From Croceicoccus sp. Ery15 (lineage in GTDB: Bacteria; Pseudomonadota; Alphaproteobacteria; Sphingomonadales; Sphingomonadaceae), in NCBI RefSeq assembly GCF_020985305.1, contig NZ_CP087588.1:868001-932000 (forward strand): a stretch of DNA of 64,000 nt, read 5' to 3'. Under the pieces are notes generated by a model. It was not told where the DNA came from, did not search any database, and saw only the letters and a list, made by a program, of their open reading frames with translations. Positions within the stretch are counted from its first letter, which is position 1. The number at the start of each line of letters is the position of its first letter. Shown piece by piece: positions 8,652-17,698 of the stretch. A program made the position numbers and the translations under genes.

Positions 8652-8783
8652 TTAAGAATTCCGCGAAAGGTTGTTATTGTGTGAGCCATCGATGAAAGTA
8701 TTATTGCCGTTCTCGACAGCGGACAGGTCGACGTCAAGCGGCTCAAGCTTCGGCTCGGTCCAAACGTTTTTCGACTTTTCCAT
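8652..8783 (-). CDS. Putative lasso-like RiPP precursor peptide
   Basis: A 43-residue peptide, not usually called because of its size. The leader begins MEKSKNVWTEPKLEPLDV, matching the W-x-x-P-x-L/I-E-x-L-D-V/I signature of paeninodin-type (kinase-associated) lasso leaders. The tail from Gly26 is GNNTFIDGSHNNNLSRNS, Asn-rich and ending in Ser. If Gly26 is the first core residue, Asp32 would give a seven-residue ring; this start lacks the usual Thr at -2. Aligning the leader with paeninodin instead puts Ser21 at -2, Val23 first and the next acid at 10, which is not canonical. The gene lies 78 bases after the HPr-kinase homologue; that gap contains a weak promoter-like TTGCGA-N16-TATAGC. Confidence 0.7.
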   Translation of the reverse strand: MEKSKNVWTEPKLEPLDVDLSAVENGNNTFIDGSHNNNLSRNS

Positions 8784-8861
8784 AAGGCTTAGTAATCCTG
8801 GTTAACCCACGGTTGTTGCTCAAGTGCTATATAGTTCCCGGCAAAATTCGCAAGTGCACAA

Positions 8862-9767
8862 TCAGGTTTTGAGCATCTCGAGACTGTGAACGATACGGCC
8901 AATGTCATCGGCAAATCGGTCGCGACTACGTTGCCGTGACAATGTCCAGATCTTCAATCCGGTTGCCAATCGCGCCAAATGCTCCCGATGGCGTTGCTCG
9001 TCCCTTAGCCAGATGGGTATTTCGATGCGGTACATTGCATTGACGATCAATGGCAGCTTTCCGGCGCCGGTGCATGGCGCAAGCTGGGGATCGCCCTGTT
9101 CCCTGCTCTCCAGAACGACCAGATCGCGAAGGGGCAGGGGGGATTGATCCTGTCCCTGCGGCCTTGGTGTGCCAAGGCTATGTACCTTCGCGAAAAACTT
9201 CGACGCTCCGGGTTCGATTGCGGCCAGCTTTTCCGCTCCGGTCAGGTCGAACGCGTCCTTGCAAAGCTTTATCCGCTCGCGATCGGGCCATGCGCGGATT
9301 GTCCGGTCTTTAATCTCCAGTAGCAGTACATCGTCGGATCGGTGTTCGAAACCGTGTCTCGCCAATGCGGCGGCAAGGGTTGATTTCCCTTCGCCAGACT
9401 TTGCCGTGAAGGCGATCACTTTACCGTCCTTGGCGACGCTGCTCGCATGCAACGGAACCAGCCCGTTCAGCCACACGACGGCGCCATAGACGGTGCCGTG
9501 ATAGAACAGACCGGTTTCCGCATCCGATCCGTCAGCGGATTGTTCAATCGCGATGCCTTGTCCGATTGCATAGTGAAAACGCGTTCCACGCGGGGTTGTG
9601 AAAATGAAACTGTCGCGGCGCAATTGCAATTCAGGCTCAACCCTGCAGCAATCGTCCAACCGTTCCGGCACACGGCGTGCCTCCACCCGCATCTCGTCGC
9701 GAATGATCGCCGGAAAATCCATTGCCCATGCCTTTAAAGGGGCGGTGCGCCCTTGCTGCTCGGCCAT
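8862..9767 (-). CDS. HPr kinase-like protein of RiPP cluster
   Basis: Protein of 301 residues from ATG 9767; the frame is open further upstream but would overlap recJ. It resembles HprK-type serine kinases. LHASSV (106-111) precedes a P-loop with SGEGKST (124-130), and HRSDDVLLLE follows at about 142. There is no N-terminal HprK domain and no HPr/PTS gene nearby, so it is not a sugar-regulation kinase. In paeninodin-type lasso clusters such kinases phosphorylate the C-terminal Ser of the precursor; the precursor just downstream ends in Ser, which fits. Start is 17 bases after the recJ stop, so read-through from recJ is possible. Confidence 0.85.
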   Translation of the reverse strand: MAEQQGRTAPLKAWAMDFPAIIRDEMRVEARRVPERLDDCCRVEPELQLRRDSFIFTTPRGTRFHYAIGQGIAIEQSADGSDAETGLFYHGTVYGAVVWLNGLVPLHASSVAKDGKVIAFTAKSGEGKSTLAAALARHGFEHRSDDVLLLEIKDRTIRAWPDRERIKLCKDAFDLTGAEKLAAIEPGASKFFAKVHSLGTPRPQGQDQSPLPLRDLVVLESREQGDPQLAPCTGAGKLPLIVNAMYRIEIPIWLRDEQRHREHLARLATGLKIWTLSRQRSRDRFADDIGRIVHSLEMLKT

Positions 9768-9784
9768 GTAATTCCCTGCGGGTT

Positions 9785-11593
9785 TCAGTCCACGAAAGCA
9801 GCGTCTTCCAGCATCAGCTCTGCTGCCGGAACGCTGCCCCAATCGTCGATCTTGGCGCGGCCCGCCAGCCATAGTCTGCGCCCCTTCGATCCGTAGAGAA
9901 GCGCCTGACCCATGTCGCTCTCCTCCGCCCGAAAGGCGATGGCCTTGAACCGCGCGCCATCCTGCCCTGCCGCGATCAGGCGGACATGACCCTGACCGAC
10001 CACATCGGCCTTGACCAGAGTAACCGGTCCGACTGCCACGCGGGGGGCAGGCCAGCCGACGCCATAGGGGCCGGCGGCTTCCAACTGGTCGATCAGTTGC
10101 GGCTGCAATCCGCGGGGCGTGAGCGAAAGGTCGAGCGTGAGCGCGCGCGAAGCCATCGCCTTTTCGATATCGCGGCCCAGCCGTTCGTCCAGCCAGTCGC
10201 GGAACGCATCGATCTGTGCTTCTACTATCGTCAGTCCGGCCGCCATCGCATGGCCGCCGCCCTTGACCAGCAGGCCGCTCTCGCGCGCGGCAATCACGGC
10301 GGCGCCCAGATCGACGCCGCTGATCGATCGGCCCGATCCCTTACCCTGCAATGCGCCATCCGCCGCTTCGTCTTCAACCGCGATGACGAAAACGGGCTTG
10401 TTGGTCTTTTCCTTGATCCGCCCCGCGACAATGCCGATCACCCCGGGGTGCCAGCCGCGCCCTGCCAGCACCAGCACAGAGCGGTTATGCTGCCCCTGTA
10501 ATTGCGCTTCAGCGGCCTCTTGCACGGCAGCCTCAATAGCGCGGCGCTCCTCGTTCAGCCGGTCCAGCGTCGCGGCGATCTCGCGCGCTTCGCCCATGTC
10601 TTCGGTGGTCAGAAGCCGCACCCCAAGGCTGGAATCGCCGATTCGTCCCGCGGCATTGATACGCGGGCCAAGTGCAAAACCCAGATCGCTGGCCTGCGGA
10701 GCGCGCTTCACGCGGCCTGCATCCATCAACGCCGCGATCCCCACATTCTGCCTGCGCGCCATGATTTTGAGGCCCTGCGCCACAAAAGCGCGGTTCAGCC
10801 CGTGCAAAGCCGCCACATCGGCCACCGTGCCCAATGCTACCAGATCGAGCAGCCCCATCAGATCGGGCTCTTTACGGGCGGCGAAGAACCCTTCGCGGCG
10901 CAGGATGCGGATCAGGGCAATTGCAACCAGAAATGCGACGCCGACGGCAGCAAGATGGCCATGGGCCGCCGCATCGTCGCTGGAATCGAGGCGGTTGGGG
11001 TTCACCAGCGCCGCGGCGCGGGGCAATTCGGCAGAGCATTTGTGATGGTCGACCACGATCACATCGACGCCCACATCGGCGGCAGCGGCCAAAGCCTCGT
11101 GCGCCATCGCTCCGCAATCGACGGTGACGATCAGGCTGGAGCCCTGACGGGCCAGTTGGACCAGCGATTCGCCGGTCGGGCCATAACCTTCCAGCAGGCG
11201 GTCCGGGATATAATGGCCCGGATTGGCGCCCAGTTGCCGCAAAAGGCGGATCAGCAGCGCCGCGCTGGTCGCACCGTCGACATCGTAGTCGCCATAGATG
11301 GTGATCGCTTCCCCGCCCAGAACGGCCTGCGCCAGCCGTTCGGCGGCGCTGTCCATGTCGGCGAAGATGGAGGGGTCGGGAAGGAAACCGCGCATCGTCG
11401 GCTGCATCTGGCGGTCGACATCATGTTCGGCCACACCGCGCGACAATAGCAATTGACGCAGCAGGCCCGACCCGTCGGACGACGCACCCAGCGCCATATT
11501 GCCCCCGCGCCACTGCCATGCCCGCCCCGAAAGCGAGGAGGAGACATTGCAGACAAATCCCTTGATATTGCGTTCGTCTATACCGGCAGCCAT
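9785..11593 (-). CDS. recJ: Single-stranded-DNA-specific exonuclease RecJ
   Basis: Protein of 602 residues, a DHH-superfamily 5'-3' ssDNA exonuclease used in recombination and mismatch repair. Metal-binding motifs are visible: GDYDVDGATSAAL (101-113), VDCG (158-161) and VDHHK (181-185). DHHA1 follows in the middle (LVKGGGHAMAAGLTI) and an OB-type domain at the C-terminus. The ATG at 11593 keeps the N-terminal SLSGRAWQWRGG block that I recall from alphaproteobacterial RecJ. It is the first gene of a minus-strand run leading into the RiPP cluster, divergent from the flavodoxin-like gene. Confidence 0.95.
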   Translation of the reverse strand: MAAGIDERNIKGFVCNVSSSLSGRAWQWRGGNMALGASSDGSGLLRQLLLSRGVAEHDVDRQMQPTMRGFLPDPSIFADMDSAAERLAQAVLGGEAITIYGDYDVDGATSAALLIRLLRQLGANPGHYIPDRLLEGYGPTGESLVQLARQGSSLIVTVDCGAMAHEALAAAADVGVDVIVVDHHKCSAELPRAAALVNPNRLDSSDDAAAHGHLAAVGVAFLVAIALIRILRREGFFAARKEPDLMGLLDLVALGTVADVAALHGLNRAFVAQGLKIMARRQNVGIAALMDAGRVKRAPQASDLGFALGPRINAAGRIGDSSLGVRLLTTEDMGEAREIAATLDRLNEERRAIEAAVQEAAEAQLQGQHNRSVLVLAGRGWHPGVIGIVAGRIKEKTNKPVFVIAVEDEAADGALQGKGSGRSISGVDLGAAVIAARESGLLVKGGGHAMAAGLTIVEAQIDAFRDWLDERLGRDIEKAMASRALTLDLSLTPRGLQPQLIDQLEAAGPYGVGWPAPRVAVGPVTLVKADVVGQGHVRLIAAGQDGARFKAIAFRAEESDMGQALLYGSKGRRLWLAGRAKIDDWGSVPAAELMLEDAAFVD

Positions 11594-11697
11594 GGTGCGT
11601 GCTTAGCACGGCTGCGCAGTGCAGGGCGGCCCCTCGGCGTGATCGCGCGGACTTATCCACCGCAAACGCCAAAACGCACGGCGGGCAGGAGCGGACC

Positions 11698-12207
11698 ATG
11701 ACCAAGCAAGACAATCGCCGCGACCTGTTGATCGTCTGGCACTCCCGCACAGGCGGAGCAGAGGCGATGGCCGCCGCCGCGCGCGACGGGGCGCTCGAGC
11801 AGGATGGCGCGTCCTGCCGCTTGTTGCGCGCCGAAGAGGCTATGCCCGGCGATTTGCTTGCTGCCGGTGCGCTATTGGTCGTCTGTCCCGAAAACCTTGC
11901 AGCCATGACCGGCGCGATGAAGGAGTTCTTCGATCGCTGCTATTATCCCGTGCTCGGCAGAATTGAGGGGCTGGCCTATGCCACCGCCATCGCTGCCGGT
12001 TCGGATGGAGACAATGCGACGCAGCAGATCGACCGGATCGCCACCGGTTGGCGTCTGCGGCGCGTGGCCGATCCCCTGATCTGCAACTTTCACGCGCAGA
12101 CACCCGAAGAAATCCTCGCGCCGAAGCAGCTGGACGATGCCGATCGCACACGTTGTACCGATCTGGGGGCAGCGCTGGCGGCGGGACTTGCCATGGGTGT
12201 GTTTTAG
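11698..12207 (+). CDS. Flavodoxin-family / NAD(P)H-dependent FMN reductase-like protein
   Basis: Protein of 169 residues with a flavodoxin fold. It begins LLIVWHSRTGGAEAMAAAARDGA, where SRTGG is the FMN phosphate-binding loop. Later segments VVCPENLAAMTGAMKEFFDRCYYP and GLAYATAIAAGSDGDNA match the isoalloxazine-contacting loops. The start at 11698 has GGAG seven bases upstream; an earlier in-frame ATG at 11599 adds unrelated sequence across the recJ promoter. Likely cytoplasmic redox carrier or quinone/FMN reductase; partner unknown. Divergent from recJ. Confidence 0.8.
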   Translation: MTKQDNRRDLLIVWHSRTGGAEAMAAAARDGALEQDGASCRLLRAEEAMPGDLLAAGALLVVCPENLAAMTGAMKEFFDRCYYPVLGRIEGLAYATAIAAGSDGDNATQQIDRIATGWRLRRVADPLICNFHAQTPEEILAPKQLDDADRTRCTDLGAALAAGLAMGVF

Positions 12208-12309
12208 TTAAGATAGATGAAATCTGTCCTGACTCGGGATAGGTCCGAATTGGATCAGTGGTAACCTCGTCAGGCGCGAAACTTTCGTTTAGTAAAAGCA
12301 CCTAAGGGA

Positions 12310-13089
12310 TTGTTGTCTTCAAATTTGTCGTCGGATGCAAAGCCGGTAACGTTTCAATATGGGAACGAAATAAAGTTGCGGGGTCTTGTGTTAACCCTCT
12401 TTTTCCGGTGTTCGCAGCCGGTGCTCGAACAGCATTTGCGGTCTACTCTGGAATCGATCGGTGCCGACGCCAATCCGGCGGCCGATGGCGTGTGGATTGT
12501 ACAAGCGGCCGATTCCGATGGAGAAGCCGATTTGCGCATTGCCATGTCGACCGATCGCCACGATCCGGCCCTTGATCCGCAGATCGATCATCGTTTCGAT
12601 GTCGACGGCAGCGTGCTGGACGATTGCGCGGCGTTGGTGATCGCACCGGAACGTGTCGGCCAATACGGCGATCCGGTGGAAATCCTGCACGCACAGGCCG
12701 CGCTGGCACTGACCTTGTCGAATGCCGACGCAATGGCTGTGCACTGGGACGGGGCTTCGGTGCTGATGGGGGCCGGCTATTTCCGGCGCATGGCTGCGAT
12801 CTGGCTGGAGGGCGGGGCCTTTCCGGCGCTTGGGCTTGCCGCGCTGGTGCGGCAGGACGATGGGGTGGTGCGTTCGGTGGGGCTGGACCTTCTGGTCGGA
12901 CAGGATGTCGCCGTGCTGCCATCGGATAATATGGCTCCGCCGGATCAGGCACGGCTTGCCATGCGGATGATGGATTTTCTGGTGCGCGAAGGGCCGGTTC
13001 AGGCCGATCAGACGGTCGAAGTCGACGGGTTCGGCCCCGTCAATGTGCAGATTGATGCGAATAAAGGCCTTCTTAACCTTTCTCGCTAA
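12310..13089 (+). CDS. DUF4261-like protein
   Basis: Protein of about 259 residues. The pattern LTLFFRCSQPVLEQHLRSTLESIGA, then a central ALALTLSNADAMAVHWDGASVLMGAGYFRRM and WLEGGAFPALGLAALVRQDDGVVRSVGLDLLVGQDVAV, is like DUF4261 proteins. These are of unknown function and often occur near secretion or envelope-stress genes. There is no signal peptide or membrane segment. The start is uncertain: TTG 12310 (or 12313) follows AAGGGA closely, and GTG 12388 is an alternative. Upstream, 12208-12309 holds no gene. Confidence 0.6.
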   Translation: MLSSNLSSDAKPVTFQYGNEIKLRGLVLTLFFRCSQPVLEQHLRSTLESIGADANPAADGVWIVQAADSDGEADLRIAMSTDRHDPALDPQIDHRFDVDGSVLDDCAALVIAPERVGQYGDPVEILHAQAALALTLSNADAMAVHWDGASVLMGAGYFRRMAAIWLEGGAFPALGLAALVRQDDGVVRSVGLDLLVGQDVAVLPSDNMAPPDQARLAMRMMDFLVREGPVQADQTVEVDGFGPVNVQIDANKGLLNLSR

Positions 13090-13123
13090 GACTGCCATTA
13101 GCAATTGATCGCGTAGTGCTGCC

Positions 13124-13702
13124 ATGACAGGCATGCAGGTAACACCACCGAATATCACTTCGACCACAACGCGGTTTTCGTCGATCAACAGAAGGGGCTC
13201 GCCGGGATACTCCCCGGGATGGCAGCGGCATCATTTGCTGCCCCGGCAACTTCTCTCTTGCAGCAGTCTGGAGCATTTCTTTGCGGAGCTGGTTCCGCAG
13301 GGGCTGGGGTTTGAGAATTTCGGGGCCAACGGGGTCCTGCTGCCGGCGACGGAAAGGCTGGCTCTCAAACACGGGTTGCCGCTGCACCGCGGCCCACACC
13401 GCCTCTATAACGAACTGGTGCTGGAAAGGGTCACTGCGATCGAGATGTCTTGGTCACAGTCTAGGAAGGGAAGGCGGGCAGCGGGCGGCATGGCATTGGA
13501 CCCGGCTGTCCGGCAACGGGCCGACGGCGATGCGCTGGAACGTATGGCCCTGCTGCAACGCGCCCTGAAACGACGGCTGGTGACGGCAGCGGGACGGCCC
13601 CTGATCCTGAATCGCAAGGACCCGATCGGCGCGCATATCGATTTCTCGCACCTCGACGCCATGGCCGAACTGCTGTGGCAGGATACGCGCCCCTTTCGGT
13701 GA
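13124..13702 (+). CDS. AHH domain HNH-type nuclease
   Basis: Protein of 192 residues. Residues 33-97 match the AHH nuclease domain of the treble-clef HNH superfamily. Visible parts are WQRHHLLPRQLL (HH at 36-37), LGFENFGANGVLLPATERLALKHGLPLHRG (61-90) and PHRLYNELV (91-99), with His88 and His92 as candidate metal or catalytic residues. AHH domains are mostly C-terminal toxin domains of polymorphic secreted toxins; here the domain is near the N-terminus of a small stand-alone protein with a unique C-terminal helical region and no secretion leader. No immunity gene is recognisable nearby. The stop codon lies inside a terminator stem. Confidence 0.75.
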   Translation: MTGMQVTPPNITSTTTRFSSINRRGSPGYSPGWQRHHLLPRQLLSCSSLEHFFAELVPQGLGFENFGANGVLLPATERLALKHGLPLHRGPHRLYNELVLERVTAIEMSWSQSRKGRRAAGGMALDPAVRQRADGDALERMALLQRALKRRLVTAAGRPLILNRKDPIGAHIDFSHLDAMAELLWQDTRPFR

Positions 13703-13735
13703 TCCTCTGAACGGGGACCGAAAGGGGCAGTTTTT
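13689..13735 (+). terminator. Rho-independent terminator after AHH gene
   Basis: A perfect 12-bp stem GCCCCTTTCGGT/ACCGAAAGGGGC is followed by AGTTTTT. It begins within the last codons of the AHH nuclease gene and ends before the convergent leuA stop. On the opposite strand no T tract follows, so it serves the plus strand. Confidence 0.8.
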
Positions 13736-13744
13736 CCCTTTATC

Positions 13745-15427
13745 CTACCCTCGCAGGCCCCATGCGCCATTTGCGGCGCTAAGGATCGCGCGCACGCTGG
13801 CCGTGGCGACATCCTCGTCAATGCCTACACCCCAGATCGTATCGCCGTCCGGCGTGATACATTCGACATAGGCGGCCGCACGCGCATCCGAACCCTTGGT
13901 CATCGCGTGTTCGGAATAATCGTTCACTTCCAGCGCAAGGTCGAAACTGTCGCGCAGGGTTGCGATGACCGAGCTGATCAGGCCGTTGCCACGACCGGAG
14001 ACCGAGCGTTCTTCGCCATTGACCGATACCTTGCCGGTGAAGATGCGCGTACCATCTGCGGCGCGCGCCTCCTCATATTCGACCAGCTGGAAATGCTGGG
14101 GGCGCGACAGGTGATATTCGTGCTGGAACGCCTGCCAGATATCTTCGGCATTCAGCTCGCGGCCGGTCTCGTCCGCCATTTTCTGCACGGCTTTCGAGAA
14201 ATGGGGCTGCAGCCGTTTGGGCAACTTCAATCCCTTGTCCTGCTCCAGAACCCAGGCGAAACCGCCCTTGCCGGATTGCGAATTGACCCGGATGACCGCT
14301 TCGTAATTGCGACCCAGATCGGCCGGGTCGATTGGCAGATAGGGGACGCGCCAGATCTCGTCGTTCTGCTGCTCGTGCGCTTCGAACCCTTTCTTGATGG
14401 CGTCCTGATGGCTGCCTGAAAAGGCCGTGAACACCAGCTCGCCGCCATAGGGGTGGCGTTGGTGGACGGGGATCTGGTTGCAATATTCGACCGTCTCGAT
14501 CACCTCGTCGATGTTCGAGAAATCGAGGCCGGGTTCGACCCCTTGCGTGTACATATTGAGCGCCATGGTGACGAGGCAGCAATTGCCCGTCCGCTCGCCA
14601 TTGCCGAACAGACAGCCCTCGATCCGGTCGGCGCCTGCCATCAGCCCCAGTTCCGCCGCGGCCACGCCGGTGCCGCGATCGTTATGCGTGTGCAGGCTGA
14701 TCACCGCGCTTTCGCGATTGGGCAGGTTGCGGCAGAAATATTCGATCTGGTCCGCATAGATATTGGGCGTTGCGGCCTCGACCGTGGCGGGCAGGTTCAG
14801 GATGATCGGATGGTCGGGCGTCGGTTGCAGAATATTCATCACCGCTTCGCAGCATTCGATCGAGAAATCGAGTTCGGCGGTCGAGAATGTCTCGGGCGAG
14901 TATTCGAAATGCCAGTCGGTATCGGGTCGCTTGCCGGCCTCGTCGCGGATCACCTTGGCACCCGCGACGGCAATCTCGCGCACTTCCGGCTTGGTCATGC
15001 GGAACACGATGTCGCGCCAAGCGGGGCTGACCGCGTTATAGACATGCACGATCGCCTGCCTCGCACCCTCCAGGCTTTCGAAGCTGCGACGGATCAGATC
15101 CTCACGGCTTTGGGTCAGAACCTGAACCATCACGTCATCAGGGATGCGTCCCGAACGGACGAGGCCTTGAATAAAGTCGAACTCGGTCGCGCCCGCGGCA
15201 GGAAATCCGACTTCGATCTCTTTCAGCCCGACCTTGACCAGAATGTCGAAGAAGCGGTTCTTTTTCACCGCATCCATCGGATCGATCAGCGACTGGTTGC
15301 CGTCGCGCATATCGGTGGAAAGCCAGCGCGGCGCCTTGTCGATCAATTTGCTGGGCCACTGGCGGTTGTCCAGAGGCACGGTCGGAAACGGCCGGTATTT
15401 GGCCGAAGGGTTCTGCAACATCGTCAT
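13745..15427 (-). CDS. leuA: 2-isopropylmalate synthase
   Basis: Protein of 560 residues of the longer LeuA class (alpha-isopropylmalate synthase). It condenses 2-oxoisovalerate with acetyl-CoA, the committed step of leucine synthesis. The HMGL-like TIM barrel begins RWLSTDMRDGNQSLIDPM, with D-MRDG-Q metal and substrate residues, and SLHTHNDRGTGVAAAELGLMAGADRIEGCLFGNGERTGN gives the metal-binding HTHND and the catalytic loop. The C-terminal third is the LeuA allosteric domain, ending near the stop. ATG 15427 or 15421 are both possible; neither has a strong ribosome-binding site. A Leu-rich leader peptide lies 125 bases upstream. Confidence 0.96.
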   Translation of the reverse strand: MTMLQNPSAKYRPFPTVPLDNRQWPSKLIDKAPRWLSTDMRDGNQSLIDPMDAVKKNRFFDILVKVGLKEIEVGFPAAGATEFDFIQGLVRSGRIPDDVMVQVLTQSREDLIRRSFESLEGARQAIVHVYNAVSPAWRDIVFRMTKPEVREIAVAGAKVIRDEAGKRPDTDWHFEYSPETFSTAELDFSIECCEAVMNILQPTPDHPIILNLPATVEAATPNIYADQIEYFCRNLPNRESAVISLHTHNDRGTGVAAAELGLMAGADRIEGCLFGNGERTGNCCLVTMALNMYTQGVEPGLDFSNIDEVIETVEYCNQIPVHQRHPYGGELVFTAFSGSHQDAIKKGFEAHEQQNDEIWRVPYLPIDPADLGRNYEAVIRVNSQSGKGGFAWVLEQDKGLKLPKRLQPHFSKAVQKMADETGRELNAEDIWQAFQHEYHLSRPQHFQLVEYEEARAADGTRIFTGKVSVNGEERSVSGRGNGLISSVIATLRDSFDLALEVNDYSEHAMTKGSDARAAAYVECITPDGDTIWGVGIDEDVATASVRAILSAANGAWGLRG

Positions 15428-15511
15428 GGGATTGTTCGCTTTACGTCCTGGAATTCTGCGGCTGCTGACTGATTCGCCGGTTATTGGCCTTTCAGTGTTG
15501 AACGATCATGT

Positions 15512-15567
15512 CCCCCGGGGCGCCAACCGCGCCGTGGACACGACGCATCGCCTCACGCCCGGGGGCG
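15512..15567 (-). promoter_or_regulatory. Attenuator-like hairpin region upstream of leuA
   Basis: Two GC-rich arms, CCCCCGGGGCG at 15512-15522 and GCCCGGGGGCG at 15557-15567, can pair with one bulge. The distal arm overlaps the last codons of the leader peptide, so ribosome position on the Leu codons could change the folding. A smaller hairpin, GGCGC-loop-GCGCC, fits inside the loop. There is no obvious T tract, so the output (termination or start-site occlusion) is not settled. Confidence 0.45.
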
Positions 15568-15603
15568 GATAAGTCGCAGGATTAGTCCAAGCTTTGCGTT
15601 CAT
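15553..15603 (-). CDS. leuL: leuA leader peptide
   Basis: A 16-codon frame encoding MNAKLGLILRLIRPRA. Four of nine consecutive codons (5, 7, 9, 11) are Leu (CTT, CTA, CTG, CTT) and two more are Ile. It stops 125 bases before leuA and runs straight into GC-rich complementary arms. This is the layout of ribosome-mediated attenuation of leucine genes, known widely in proteobacteria. The symbol follows that role rather than sequence identity. The ribosome-binding site is weak (AGGCAG). Confidence 0.6.
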   Translation of the reverse strand: MNAKLGLILRLIRPRA

Positions 15604-15709
15604 GGCGCTGCCTATGCTGCACATGGCCGTGCTTGTAAAGCGAAAGAGGTGCTCGAACGGGGCGGTTTGCGACCACAAACGCGCCCCGAACGTGTCATTT
15701 CGTGCAGTT

Positions 15710-16363
15710 TTACTGCTTTTCGAACGCCGCCGTGATGTCGAGGATGACTTCGTCGGACACCATCGGAACGAAAGTGTCGATGCCAAAGTCGGAGCGCTTG
15801 ATCGCGGCCCGGCCTTCGAAACCGATGGTTTCCGCCTGGCTCATCGGATTGGCGCCGGCGCCGGTGAATTCGGCTGCAATCACGACCGGTCTGGTCACGC
15901 CGTTTAGCGTGAGATTGCCGGTGATATTGGCCATCGTGTCGCCCGTGACCGTCACGCCGGTCGAGGTGAAGCGCGCCGCCGAAGGTGCGGGACCGAAGAA
16001 ATCAGGCTTTGCGCCATCGGCGCCGGGGCGCAGCAAATGGTCTTTCAACTCAGAAGCGGCGACGGTGACATCGGCCACAGGGATCGTCACATCGACGCGG
16101 GCAGCCGAGAGATCGGCGGGATCGATCTGTAATTGGCCGGTAACGCCGCCGAAAATGCCGAAATAATCGTTGAAGCCGAAATGGTTGAGCCGGAATCCGA
16201 CCAGCGTGTGCATCGGATCTGCGGCATAGCTGCCTGCGGCGACACGCGAAACATCGACCTGTCCGGGAAGGGCAGGGGCTTCGCTTTGTGCGAGTACCGG
16301 CGCGGCGATGGCGGCGCTGGCAAGTGCGGCGGCGGCGAGTTTGGTCTTCAGGTTGAATGTCAT
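15710..16363 (-). CDS. YceI-family periplasmic protein
   Basis: Protein of 217 residues with a signal peptide (MTFNLKTKLAAAALASAAIAAPVLAQ, cleavage after VLA) and a lipocalin-like YceI domain. Visible family blocks are GSYAADPMHTLVGFRLNHFGFNDYFGIFGGVTG, LNGVTRPVVIAAEF and the end GFEGRAAIKRSDFGIDTFVPMVSDEVILDITAAFEK. YceI proteins bind long-chain isoprenoids. ATG 16363 was preferred to an upstream in-frame start because the signal sequence begins there with GGAGGAGAC upstream. It sits between ilvC and leuA but is separated from ilvC by a terminator. Confidence 0.9.
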   Translation of the reverse strand: MTFNLKTKLAAAALASAAIAAPVLAQSEAPALPGQVDVSRVAAGSYAADPMHTLVGFRLNHFGFNDYFGIFGGVTGQLQIDPADLSAARVDVTIPVADVTVAASELKDHLLRPGADGAKPDFFGPAPSAARFTSTGVTVTGDTMANITGNLTLNGVTRPVVIAAEFTGAGANPMSQAETIGFEGRAAIKRSDFGIDTFVPMVSDEVILDITAAFEKQ

Positions 16364-16473
16364 GATGCTGTCTCCTCCATACGGGAACCGTTTGCGGGGG
16401 TAATTGGCCATGACGATCCAGTCGGAAAAGAAGGCACAGATGTGTAACCGATGGAAAATCATTCAAAATGCAC

Positions 16474-16512
16474 AATAAAAATCCCGCCGTCCGATCATCC
16501 GGACGGCGGGAT
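16474..16512 (-). terminator. Rho-independent terminator of ilvC
   Basis: A perfect 13-bp stem (ATCCCGCCGTCCG / CGGACGGCGGGAT, loop ATCATC) is followed on the minus strand by TTTTATTG. It lies about 50 bases after the ilvC stop. Confidence 0.88.
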
Positions 16513-16563
16513 TCTGGGCATTCGGACAGGCTGGCCTATATGCTGGCCAGCCGGTCGAAGGGC

Positions 16564-17622
<1,059 letters not shown>

Positions 17623-17698
17623 TTAGACGGGCTGACGCATGGCTTCAATGCACATTTCGCCAGCCAATGGATGGCCAATGGATTTCAGGTTCCGGCGG

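Noticed and set aside
8564..8746. A 60-codon frame overlapping the RiPP precursor
   Set aside because: It is in another frame of the same strand, lacks a leader signature and ribosome-binding site, and is Arg/Ser-rich like shadow frames.
8862..9767. HPr kinase/phosphorylase controlling a PTS
   Set aside because: There is no ptsH, ptsI or EIIA gene nearby, the N-terminal HprK domain is absent, and the gene sits in a RiPP cluster.
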